Origin: Azolla caroliniana
Lineage: Eukaryota > Polypodiophyta
NCBI GenBank assembly: GCA_043228905.1
Contig: JBHGNT010000003.1
Span: 6,572,001 to 6,636,000, forward strand
Length of the DNA stretch: 64,000 nt
Direction of reading: 5' to 3'
A program made the position numbers and the translations under genes. A model generated the notes under the pieces. It was not told the origin of the DNA, searched no databases, and was given only the letters and a program-made list of their open reading frames with translations. Position 1 is the stretch's first letter. Each line of letters begins with the position of its first letter. Of this stretch, positions 24,801-35,728 are shown one piece after another.

Positions 24801-26619
24801 TGTCTTTAATGATCATGCTCCTAGGTAGAAGAACTTAGTCAAAGGGGTAGTATCTTTATTTCTCTTGGGTCATACCAACGAAGGCAACTTGTTGAGAATA
24901 TTGAAGCATCATGTATGAACAATATTTCTTTATGATTGCCCTATTATTATATGAAGTGGTAATATCTTTATTGAGATAGAATGTTTTGGAAATTGGAGCG
25001 TATGCGATCAAATGTTCTATTTGTTGAAGATTAATGGATGTTTTGTTGTTGACAAATTCCGTAATGATAACTTTGTTGAGTGAATAGAGGTAGGACGTGA
25101 AACTTTAGGCTTTCCTTGGGTTGCGCCTATGGAGGTTGTTTGGTAAGAAATCATCGAAGAATCATGTGCAAACTGCCCTACTGCTATATGTGTCCATCTA
25201 CACATGTGTTTCTATGTACATATTCTAATGTGCGTCTTCTTTACCCATTGTTGCCAAATGTGTGTATCATCCCTTATTGTTACACCTAACTAATGAGCAG
25301 ACTTATGAAGGGATAGGTTCACCTAATAATTCTTGATTTGAGATATTATGTGCCAAATATTATGAATTGAGCCCAAAGAGGAGACTACTCATTAATGAAA
25401 TATATCAACAAATGCTTTCCTTACCGCTTCTCATTATGCTCATATCATAACAACTCTGGTTTCTCTCGCTTTCTTCATTCAGTTGGATTTGATCGATAAG
25501 GTTATCTATCACTTAGTAATTAGCATAAAACTAACAAAACTAATAAAAAAAACAAACATAAAGAGAGTGAAATTTGTAGAAGAGATAAAGCATTTGGGTA
25601 AATCACCACCTATATTCCATGTTCGGAGTAGTTCTTTTATATTCATAAACTATGTGGAGTATCAAAATTTTGACAATACCATTGATTAAATCTAGCCATT
25701 TTGTATGGATTTATTTATGATTAACGCACTTAAGTACGGTAATTAAAGGACTTACAATACATAGAGAAAAGCATTGTTATACACATGAATGTCTTTCATA
25801 CTTTCACGCAATTGTCCCTGCTTCAGTTGAAGTTCATATGGCACGTTGTCAGATAACATGTGTTGTTCCTTTGTCTCTTTTTCCATAATTTATTTGGTCA
25901 CTAGTTGATCAGCTAGTGTTGGTTTACGAAGACCTCTTTAAATCAATTATATGATTTGATTTGGTTTAAGGAATGGTATCTGTAGGAGCATTGATACCTT
26001 CTCAATGGAAGTGTCAAGATTCGAACTCTTGACATGACCAAGTTATAATCGAGTGTTATGTGTTAACCACACATCTAACATATAATGATGTATATATTTC
26101 CTCATTGTAGGTTTTAGCTAGCATCACGTGCATAATTTCTCCCTTGTATTGTTTACACTTTGGCACATGCATGCGTACCTACTGCCTACAGGTTCTATTG
26201 TATCACATGTGTGCAACATGTATGCATGCCACTTAGTATAAATAGTTGAGTTCACCTTGAAGGAATTCAAGGTGAACAACGCCAGTCATGGACATATCAA
26301 TCTAGTATTCCCATTTCGCCTATCCTCTCTCCTTGATCTTCACCTCTATCTTTATGCTCTTGTGTCATTTTGTCATCGCTCCGTCGTAGCCTCATCATCC
26401 GTGCTCTGTCTTAGTCTGCACTTGGTGTGTCCGTGATAGTTTGTTCACCTTCCAACTAGAAGCATCACCCGTCTTCGTCATCGACCTTGCTTCTAGAGTT
26501 ACCATCATCAACATTGCTTCATTTCCTATCTTCCTCGCCATTTCTATCTCCTAGTTTCTTCTCATCATTTTCATTGCCTTTTAGTTTCTCCTCATCATTG
26601 TCTCTAATTTTTAGTTTCT
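21871..26619. other. Intergenic, no gene recognised
   Basis: AT-rich DNA. A 78-bp partial tandem duplication starts at 22671 and 22749 (TAAATGATGAGG then GTTACCCA). tRNA-like pieces that could be SINE remnants are seen at about 22936-23040 (+) and 25990-26075 (-). The small open frames, including the 182-codon - frame at 22272-22820, show no known domain. Confidence 0.55.
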
Positions 26620-27495
26620 TTCCCATTCATGTTCGTGTTCCAGTTCCCGGTGAGGGCTGCGCAAGGCCACTCACTCCCGTTGGTGTTGGTGTTCTAGTTC
26701 TCACTCTCGTTGATGTTTGTGTTCCAGTTCCCGGTGAGGTCCACACAAGGTCGCTCACTCCCGTTGGTGTTCGTGTTACGGTTCCCGGTGAGGTCCGCAC
26801 AAGGCCGCTCATTCCCGTTGGTGTTCGGGTTACAATTCCCGGTGCGGGCCGCATGGTCGCTCACGCTCGTTCATGTTCGAGTTCCCGGTGAGGGCCGCAT
26901 GGTCACTCACACACGTTCATGTTCGAGTTCCCGATGAGGGCCGCATGGTCGCTCACACCCGTTCGTGTTCGTGTTCCCGGTGAGGGCCGCACATGGCCAC
27001 TCACTCCCGTTCGTGTTCCTATTCCCAGTGAGGGCCGCATGGTTGCTCACTCCCGTTCGTGTTCCAGTCTCCGGTGACAACCGCACATGGTCGCTCACTC
27101 CAACTATTGTTCGTGTTCTAGATCCCAGTGAGGACTGACATGGTCACTCATACCCGTTGTTGTTCATGTTCCAGTTCCCGGTGAGGACCACACATGGTCG
27201 ATTAATCCCGTTCGTGTTCTTGTTCCCAGTGAGGGCCACATGGTCGCTCACTCGTTCATGTTCCATTTCTCGATGAGGACAACATGGTTGCTCACGCCCG
27301 TTGGTGTTTGTATTCCAACTCTCAGCGAGGACCGTTCCAGTTCCCGGCAAGGACCCCACATGGTCACTCATGCCCCTTGGTGTTCATGCTCCCCGTGAGG
27401 ACCGCACATGGTTGCTCACACCCGTTGATATTTGTGTTCCAGTCCTACGCGAGGACCACACATGGTCGCTCATGCCCGTTGGTGTTAAATACCTC
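26620..27495. repeat. GC-rich minisatellite, unit 48-57 bp, about 17 copies
   Basis: The unit is built around GTTCGTGTTCCAGTTCCCGG, then TGAGGGCCGCACATGGTCGC and TCACTCCCGTTGGT. Copies differ by point changes and small indels. Stop-poor open frames appear on both strands (+ 26487-26891, 26710-26937; - 26627-26854, 26907-27371) because of the repeat composition. It is GC-richer than its AT-rich surroundings. GGTGTGTCCGTGA occurs on both sides (about 26422 and 27608), so the array may be an expansion inside an older repeat. Confidence 0.9.
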
Positions 27496-28051
27496 GTCTT
27501 GTGGAAGGGTTACTCCTTCTCTAGGATTTACAAAATACTTTTGAGGTGATCTAAGATTTTCATCAACAATATCCCCCTAAGCCGACAAACGATTTGGGAA
27601 GGCGCTTGGTGTGTCCGTGACAGGAAGAGGATATTTTCATAGACACTATAATTAGGTGTTTCTTTGATTCGAGGTGATTGCTTACTAGCTTGCATAAATG
27701 ACATAGTAGGCCATCTTCAGTGTATTGATGTATCATCCAAAATAGAACTTGCTCCTTCCTCCTAAATGTTGTCTTCCTCAAACATTATACGATCCCTAGA
27801 CTCTTCTAGACTTAACTATTATGGATTAGCTTTGCTTCCCTTTCTTTGTCTTTATCGTTTAGGTTTCACAATGTCCACTAGAGGGTAACAACATTACAAG
27901 AAGTCTCCTTCAAGTTTTGCTTTAAATTTGGCACTTTTTAAAATTATTGTCTCTCTTAGTTTGGAGTAAATGTAGTGAGGCCTTTTTGAGACATTTCGCA
28001 AACTCCTAACTTTATTTCCTATATAAGATAGTGGAAATCGGGAAGAGGAGG
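27496..28051. other. Intergenic, nothing recognised
   Basis: AT-rich sequence between the minisatellite and a 115-bp tandem duplication. Only short uninformative frames are present. Confidence 0.5.
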
Positions 28052-28281
28052 TAAAATTAGCCAATCCGGAATGGTTTTATAAGCACAAAGTTCCAACAGT
28101 GGGACATGGAATGCTAGTTGTAAACATATACATGAAGGAAGATCTAAACGAAGTACTATAACTTGATAAAATTAGCCAATCCGGAATGGATTTATAAGCA
28201 CAAAGTTCCAACGATGGGACATGGAATGCTAGTTGTAAACATATATGTGAAGGAAGATCTAAACGAAGTACTATAAACTTG
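28052..28281. repeat. Tandem duplication, two copies of 115 bp
   Basis: TAAAATTAGCCAATCCGGAA at 28052 recurs at 28167. The copies stay nearly identical through GGGACATGGAATGCTAGTTG to GAAGTACTATAA. Confidence 0.9.
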
Positions 28282-28419
28282 ATTTGCATGGATATAATGA
28301 ATGATCCAAGATGTTCAAGATTAAATTTATTGGATGGCCTGGCAGACTTCACATTACATTGCAATAACCACACATGATAACGAACATGAAACTTAGGTTT
28401 CTCTATTGAAGAGTCGATT

Positions 28420-28716
28420 ATGATACAAAATGCCCTTTCTAATATTTGGATGCAAATTGGATCTGCTATACAGAAGTGGATGAGTTTATTTACTCCATTG
28501 GATGTTTTAATTGGAGTTAGAGCCTATATTGGGGAACAAGAGTGTATGAGTTTTGATGTACAAGATGATGGTAGGTTAATCTTTACACCTAAGGAAAATG
28601 ATTTGTTTAGGTTTTGTTTGCATAAAGAAGTGAGGGTGATTGCAAATAATGGATCAAATTGGGTCTTAGACCCGAATCCTCAAAAGGTGAATTATTTTTT
28701 GGAGGATTTAGATTAG
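28420..28716 (+). pseudogene. 98-codon ORF, possibly LINE ORF2 remnant
   Basis: No domain is recognised. The frame lies immediately upstream, on the same strand, of a clear LINE 3' end and may be a decayed part of the same element. This rests on position only. Confidence 0.3.
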
Positions 28717-29290
28717 GGAAAGGAGACCAATATCTAGATTAACTTGGGATCCTGGAGAACTGTATTGGAATGTGTGGGTGTAAGATCACATCAAATACGT
28801 GCCTTTCTTTCAATATTCTGTGAAGATTGGTAGGAAAATATTAGGTGCTACTTCCAGTCTTGGAATGGATGCATAGGGAAGAGGGAACCAAAACTTGCTC
28901 TTTTTGTGGGCTTCACTTGGAATCAATGCAACATGCCTTATGGAACTATATGGCTGCATGCTCTGTTTGGAAACGTATGTTGCGTCTCATTGATGTTGCA
29001 TATGGACCTAATGTGATTACATGGGGAAATGTCTTTTGGATGGACGTAAATGTGGATAAACATAATTATGAAAGGGAAAATATATTGTTTACCCTTCAAA
29101 CTAGGGGAAGGCAAGTTAAGGACATACCATATTCAAGCCCAAATCGGTTGAATGTGGATGCCATAGTATGGGCTACGATATCGTCGGTGGTTCTATGGAA
29201 TATTTGGATAGGTCAATGCCAAAATGTGTTTTAGCAAATAAAGCAAAATCGTGTTCATTGTGTGAATGAAATCTGGTTGATGCTTATCTC
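28717..29290 (+). pseudogene. LINE (non-LTR retrotransposon) 3' end with zf-RVT domain
   Basis: The frame reads KIGRKIL-like sequence and then the zf-RVT module of plant LINE ORF2: CSFC, ESMQHALWN and a VWKRM tail within 28845-29234, followed by a remnant that keeps WNIWIGQCQNVF. The fourth metal ligand, expected as Cys after HALW, reads Tyr. Stops and shifts upstream leave no intact reverse transcriptase. Confidence 0.65.
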
Positions 29291-29619
29291 AACTCTAAAA
29301 GGTCAATATGACTCCTTCACGGGTAATGAAGATATGATTTTTCTGAAACAACAATCCTTTAAAGGCAAATGGAAGGATTTGCTAGTTTTTGTGGAGAGAA
29401 ATGACAAAATGGAATGACAATATGTACCCCCGCAATGGTTGTTCCCTCCATAGGTGGAGGTTCGTTTCAATTTTGTCATAAGGGGGGATATCTTACCCGT
29501 CACTAAAATGTACCATTATAAGTTTGTATTTGCTTATTGCATTGGTAATGGAAACTATGGTGTAGTTTATGTTAAATATATATATATATATTAGGTGCTA
29601 GAAAATGGAAAGAACCAAC

Positions 29620-30240
29620 TGCAAATGTTGTTTGGAGATGAAATGGACTTTATCCACAACATCTCAAACAATTTTGGAAATGGCTATGGCGTATAAAGAT
29701 AAGTAGGAAAATTGTTTGTTTTCTATAGTTGTTGGTTCATAAAGCTATACCAGTTAATGGGTAGCGAAAAGGAAATGTAGACAATATGTGCCCTTTCTGT
29801 ACGGATTTAATAGAGACTGTTAAACATTGTTTGTGGAGTTGTGGTTTTGCTATGGACATATGGAAACAAATCATAAAATTATTAACTCCAGTATATCCTA
29901 GAGCAATATATACATGGGGTGCAGTATTATGGGCGGTGGTACATGATAAACCTATGGTATAAGAATAGGTGGAGGTTGCAGATGCTATTATGATGAGACA
30001 TGGTTTGATGGAAAAAAAATTGATCTCTTTGAATCCACAAATACAAACGGATAAACCTCAAATATGGCAATTGGTAAGTAGTATTACAATTTAGTATATT
30101 TGGAAGGTGCGATGTTTGAAGGTATTTCAAAATGTGACTGAAAGACCTGCCCAAATAATTTCGGGAATTTGGATAGAGATTGTGCATAATCTCAGAGGAT
30201 TGTTTGATAGTATAAAAGGCAATACGCACCAAGCGGAGCT
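29620..30240 (+). pseudogene. Second decayed LINE 3' end with zf-RVT domain
   Basis: Translation around 29690-29960 gives IKISRKIVCFL, a stop, LLVHKAIPVNG, a stop, RKGNVDN, then CPFC, ETVKHCLWSCGFAMDIW. This is the C-C-H-C zf-RVT motif with all ligands present. Both stops fall where related LINEs have Trp (TGG to TAG). Not the same copy as the LINE at 28717: the residues differ throughout. Its end is not defined and no poly-A tail is seen. Confidence 0.6.
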
Positions 30241-30599
30241 TAAGTGTTTAGAGTTTCATGCCATCTGAGACATAGGTATATTTTATAGACAATTTTTTGA
30301 TAAGGTGGAGTGGTTTACTCAACACCAAAGTATTTATTTAAGCCAATCGTTAGAATTTAGAAAAATATAGGGGATTTGTGTGATATTGTATGTTTAGCCT
30401 TATGGTGTTTTCTAATACTAATTTAGTGTCTTTTTTTGGAAAAAAGAGAGAGTCAAATGATGAAGATTTGCAATTGCCTTGTCTGTAGTTTTAGTAGTAG
30501 GAAGATGTTGCGAAACTACAACTTGAATTTTTCATAGTTGTATAATGTATTATATGATCTTTGGTAGAAAGATTCCTAGATATTTTTGAATATTTGAAG

Positions 30600-31070
30600 C
30601 ATAGTCCAATGAGGAGGACAACATGTGTTCGTAATGAAGGGGTTTTGTCTAGTAGAAGAGTGGAGTAAATTATTGTGAGGAAATTCCACAAAAGATAAGA
30701 ACTCAACACAATCAAGGTGTTGAAATTTGATAAAGTAGAGATATTTCTATATCATCTTATTTGTGCACTTGGTTTGTCCATCACTTTGTATATGATAGCT
30801 CATAGAGAGTTTACAAGATATTTTAAGCAACTAGCGTCAATAAGTGTTATCAAAACTTTGAGATGAATTGTGGCCCACGATTGCTAATAATTTCATATAG
30901 GAAACCATGGTAACTAAATACTTGTCTAATTACTAAGGCAATTATCTCATGACTATTGATAAATTGTGGTGCATGGAAGAAAACACGTCCATCTAGAAGT
31001 GAATTGATATGCCATTTGAGGATGGCATTGAAACACTTGGAAGATAGGAGATATGTAATCAAATCTAATA
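30600..31070 (-). pseudogene. Gypsy-2 integrase remnant
   Basis: On the - strand the 70-codon frame at 30850-31062 has the Ty3/Gypsy integrase core (HEIIALVIRQVFSYHGF then ISNRGPQFISKF). In shifted frames further on come SYHIQSDGQTK, where the usual catalytic Glu is Lys, and NNLLHSSTRQNPF, the C-terminal part. Frameshifts and stops show an old dead copy. Confidence 0.75.
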
Positions 31071-32038
31071 AAATGGATTTTCATGGACCATGAGAATTTG
31101 ATAATGTCTACAACAAACTAGATGGACAATGTTCAAGTATTTTTGACTACATAATTAAGTGTGAACATATGCGTCAGTGGAAATTATAAATATAAGGTTT
31201 ACTAACACTTTTAGTTAACTAGCTTTTAAAGTATTGTGAACTGCAAAATTCCCAACCATTGGTGCATCATCGTAATATTGTTGGACTTGGACTTGGGAAT
31301 GGACATTATATGACTTGGACCAACATATGAGTCTATGACCCATTCAAAAGAGTAACCTAACCCTTCATGCTAATGAATTGCTTATAATATGTAGGAGACT
31401 TCCTAGATACTCTTGAGCAAGAAGCAAGATCTAGAAAAATATGAGCTAAGACATCTTGGACAAAATTATTCTTACAAATATGTGTATGAATGGAATTGAG
31501 TATACTTACATGCATAGGTGCTTCAAACTCCTTAATATCATCACTCATTGACAATCAAGACCCAAGATGACTTGCTTTTGATAGTCATAAAGGTAGGCTT
31601 TTCCAAACAAGTTTTCATATAAGAGTTTTAGGAAGGAGCATTTGTTTTTCCTTTTGTTGTCCTTGGGTGATATAGGGGTCAAGAAATCAAAATGAGCCAA
31701 AATTTGTGTCCAACAATCTTTTCATCAACTCAGGACTTTAGCATTCTAGACATTAAAAGAATCCATAATGGCTTGACGCGCTTGTCATGAATTTTAGAAT
31801 TGGTTTTTACTGTTTCAAATTTTCATGAATGAAATGCATTTGAATGCAACTATCCATTCAACTACAAATTTGGATGCATCAACGTCTAGAATGAAGGGTT
31901 TGGCTAGGTCAAAGTGGACCAAAAGGGCATGGCATATGTACACATTTGTTTAAAGCTTTCATGAGGTTTGAGGACATGAAGTCCATGTAATCGGTTTAAT
32001 TCTTGTTCAAGCTATGTGAGAGACAACATGATGTTGGA
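31071..32038. other. Gypsy-2 interior, too decayed to read
   Basis: This AT-rich stretch lies between integrase and RT/RNase H fragments of the same orientation, so it should correspond to the RNase H to integrase linker of Gypsy-2. No motif can be read with confidence. Confidence 0.4.
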
Positions 32039-32240
32039 CTAATTCCCGATGAACTTATGGTAGAAATTCATAAATCCCCAAAAACATTGCATGTTCTGTA
32101 CATATGTTTGCCATCTAAAATTCTTTGAACTTTCACTCAAACCATATACCCCTCTAGTTTTGGACTTGGTTCTGCCCCCATCGAGTACGCCCATTCTTGG
32201 TAGTTGTCCTTGTGCTTCATTCCCAATAGGCAAGACTCAA
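32039..32240 (-). pseudogene. Gypsy-2 RT/RNase H junction remnant
   Basis: The frame ends in FRWQTYVQNMQCFWGF and MNFYHKFI, matching the QSFLGFANFYRRFI segment at the end of Gypsy reverse transcriptases. It is on the same strand as the integrase at 30600-31070. The right edge is where Copia-1 or flanking insertion sequence begins and cannot be placed exactly. Confidence 0.55.
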
Positions 32241-32290
32241 GAGGAGTGGGCCGGACATCATAAATCTAGGTCTTGCGGTCTAGCCTGATG

Positions 32291-33110
32291 CAACACACAA
32301 GGACTTCCCAGTGTGGGAACAAGCGGCAAGCAGAGTAATGTACTGCTTTGCGTCCAGTGTCGGAGACCAGCTGCTGAGCCATGTCCGAGATGCGAAGACA
32401 CCAAAAGAAGCTTTGGGGAAACCTGAAGAAGGTTTTCGCGGCAAGCACTACGACTCGGAAGCTGCAACTCCGACAGGAGTTGAGCAATGTCCGACAGAAG
32501 GACATGGCGGTAGCCGATTACACGACCCTAATCAAAGAGATCTGTGACTCACTTGCCTCTATCAACGTCACTGTAGAGGAAGATGAGATGGTGCAGATCT
32601 GTCTTGGGGGCCTAGTGCCTAAGTTCAGAGTGTTCCGAACGGCGGTATGTACAAGGCAGAATACGCCGTCATTTTTCGATTTACAGTCGATGCTCCTTGT
32701 AGAGGAGAACCACGCCGGTGTGTCAACTATTGCACCCACCGACAACCGGATGCTATACACGGAGGAGGATTAGCCCCGTGTGCGTGGTGGACAAGGCGGG
32801 TCGGCTCGCAATGGTAGCGGTTGGCAAGAGCAGGACCGAAGGCATAGAGAACGTGTTGACAGCAGTTCCAGACCCTCCACAAGCAGGGGGAGTCAAAGCG
32901 GCGCCAGAGGCTGACAGGCAAAGGCCGACACGGAATGTTGGTACTATGGCAAAAAGGGCCACAGGGAAAGCGAGTGTGGGAAGAAGCGCGCCGATTTAGA
33001 CAGATCCGGATCCGGCAAGGCCGGTAGAGAGAACCGACAATACTCGCACTATGTAGAAGGATCGGGAGGATCCAAAACCGCAAAAGCCGGTAAAGGGCCA
33101 ACCTTGGTGA
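32291..33110 (+). pseudogene. Copia-1 gag (capsid and nucleocapsid), broken
   Basis: UBN2-type gag: ASRVMYCFASSVGDQLL in one frame, then a shift near 32410 into the 32381-32773 frame (VFAAST, LRQELSNV, DYTTLIKEICDSLAS, LQSMLLVEENHA), ending at a TAG. The zinc knuckle is at 32936-32977. It reads CWYYGKKGHRESEC, so the second Cys of CX2CX4HX4C, present in Copia-2, is lost to Tyr. Confidence 0.85.
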
Positions 33111-34370
33111 TGAAACATGAGGCTAACTCGATGAAGAAGACCACTTCCAAATCGGAGGAAGTGTGGTACGTTGATTCTGGTGTGTCGAATCACATGACGA
33201 GCCACAAAGAGTGGTTCTCTTTCTTGGAGAAACCGGAATAACCGGGAGTTGTCGAAACCGGAGACGACACTCCTCACCGAATCCTACATATCGGAGAAGT
33301 CCCTTTGAGCCACGTCGGACAGAGGGGGAAGCTGATGAACGTATTACACGTTCCGACTATCACGAAGAACCTTGTGTTAGTTAGTCAGATCTTTGACCAG
33401 GGGATGCAGGTGCGGTTTACGCACCTTGGGTGCTTCATCGAGGAAGAGGGCCAAATTATTGCGCAAGGGCGCAGAGATGGGAGGATGTTCATCCTCAACA
33501 CCAATGACGTCGACACTGCTTTGTTCGCCAAAGGACAGAAGATTGAATCGGATATTGATTTCTGGCACAAGCAGATCGACCATGTCAATTACCGGAGGCT
33601 TCAAAACCTGCAAACGAAACAAGTTGTTTTCGGTTTGCCGAAGTTCAGGGCCGGAAGGCCCAAATATGTGAAACTTGCCAACTCAGGAAGCAACATTGGC
33701 TTCCATTCCCCACTGAATGAAACTGTAGTTGTAACAAGCTCGACCTTATTCATTCGGATGTATGGGGACCGGCACAGAACGTTAGTCTTGGCGGGGGTCG
33801 ATACTTCGTCTCCTTCATTGACGACTACAACTGGCACACATGGATCTACCTCATTGAGCGGAAGAGCGATGTCTTCGAGTGTTTCCGGAACCTGCAAAGC
33901 CTGGTTGAACGGGAAATAGAGAGGAAGATCAAGTGCCTGCGGTTGGATGGCGAAAAAGAATATTTTTCCGGCCAATTCAATACTTATCTGCAGCAAAAAG
34001 GAATTCGGAGAGAGTTCAGCTGCAAATACACACCGGAGCAAATGGTGTGGCCGAGAGGAAGAACCAGTCGATTATCGACGCAGCAAGGGCGATGCTGGAG
34101 GAGAAGAGCATGCCCAAATTCTACTGGGCTGAGGCGGTCCGGACAACCGTCTATATCCAAAACCGGATCGGTGACAAGGTGTCCGCGCATGAGTTGTATT
34201 TTGGGCGCAAGACGAATTTGAGACACCTTCGGATATTCGGTAGCATTGCATATGTGCATGTGGCGGATGAGAAGCAGAGGAAGTTGGATGCAAAGTCGGA
34301 GAAATGCATCCTGATCGGTTACTCGTATGAGCAAAAGGGGTATAAGTGTTATAACCCCCATACGAAGTAG
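33111..34370 (+). pseudogene. Copia-1 protease and integrase, broken
   Basis: The retropepsin site reads WYVDSGVSNHM at about 33160-33195 (D-S-G; the expected Ala is Val). The 33305-33919 frame has the GAG-pre-integrase block (FWHKQIDHVNYRRLQNL) and the start of the integrase. The 33933-34370 frame has VAERKNQSI, with the third catalytic residue Glu, then FYWAEAVRTTVYIQNRI. At least two stops and two frameshifts interrupt it. Confidence 0.85.
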
Positions 34371-35625
34371 GTCTGAGTAAGCCGAGATGTTGAGTTTGAT
34401 GAGACATCATCATGGTATGCCTTACCGGCTCCGACTTCCGACCCCAACCCGATACCGGAGGATGCGGCTCGTGAGCCTGAACCGGTCCAATTAGAAGACG
34501 AAGGGATCGAGACTCTAGATGTGAGTCCGGAATCGTTTCGGTTGAGCGGGCTGAACGAGCGGCTGAGTCGGGATGACCTGTCGGATGAGGAACTGGCGAG
34601 TAGTGGAGACTTTGTCGTGCTCTCCCTACGCAAGGAACCGAGGAGACGGTTCACGCGCAAAGAGAAGGGGCAGAAGAAGATGCCGGAATACGAAGCCGGC
34701 AACGTTGAGTCGGATCGGAGCGAATCCAACTCCGGTAAGGAAGAAGGTGGATCTTCGGGAACAAAGTCCAAACTGGCCAAGAAGGGCCTGAAACCGGGTA
34801 ACGATAGATTATGCCGGTCTTCCCGCCAGAAGAACCCCGTGAAGCGGTACGGGTACAATGAGTACATGGCGCATCACTATGCATACATGACCAAGGTGGC
34901 GGCAGTGCGTGAGCCGGAGAGCTACGCAAAAGCGGCAAAGGATGCAAATTGGCGTGCCGCTATGGAGGAAGAAATGCGGGCACTTGATGCCAACGACACA
35001 TGGGACCTAGTTGACCCTCCCCGACACTGTAAACCGATCGGATGTAAGTGGGTGTACAAGGTAAAGTATAATGCTGACGGTTCGGTTAACCGGTACAAGG
35101 CTCGGTTAGTAACGAAGGGATACGCGCAGACCCATGGAATCGACTACGACGAGACCTTCGCTCCGGTAGCGAAGATGACGACGGTTCGTGTCGTGCTGGT
35201 GGTTGCAGCGGCAAGGGGGTGGTATCTTCACCCCCCAGTTTCCAGTCGGAGATGAACATGCCGGTTGAAGAAGTCACTTTATGGCCTGAAGCTAGCCCCC
35301 CGAGCTTGGAATGCGAAGATCACGCACCGGTTGCATAAGATGGGGTTTGCAGCCTCCAAGTCCGACTCTTTGTTGTTCATCCGGCAAGGTTTGAACAATT
35401 CGGTTTGCATCTTGCTGTATGTTGATGATCTAGTCATCACCGGACCCGGACTCAATGAAATCAGCCAAGTCAAGTCCCAGTTGTCAGACGCATTTGAGAT
35501 GAAGGACCTGGGGGACCATCGCTATTTCCTTGGGATCGAGGTGATCCGAATCCCCGATGGCATATTGCTCTCACAAAGACACTATGTGTTGAATATACTG
35601 TTCAAGTTCGGTATTACGTAATGTC
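34371..35625 (+). pseudogene. Copia-1 reverse transcriptase with deletion
   Basis: 34521-35255 carries an acidic linker and then the RVT_2 start (CKPIGCKWVYKVKYN, DYDETFAPVAKMTTVR). 35265-35621 continues with KSLYGLKLAPRAWN and the catalytic YVDD at 35418-35429. Between them, about 35 residues that Copia-2 keeps, including the motif DVKNVFL with the first catalytic Asp, are missing, and a stop sits at the joint. The enzyme cannot be active. Confidence 0.88.
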
Positions 35626-35728
35626 GACCGATCTCCACACCCCTGGACCGGAACCAGAAGTTCCGTCCCGACTCCGGACCAGCCTGCGATGAGAAACGGT
35701 CTGACAAATTGTCGGAAGCCTTATATAT

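Noticed and set aside
26487-27549. Open frames of 63-134 codons on both strands, looking like Val/Arg/Pro-rich proteins
   Set aside because: They are translations of a 48-57-bp minisatellite; every frame shows the same period and none has a domain.
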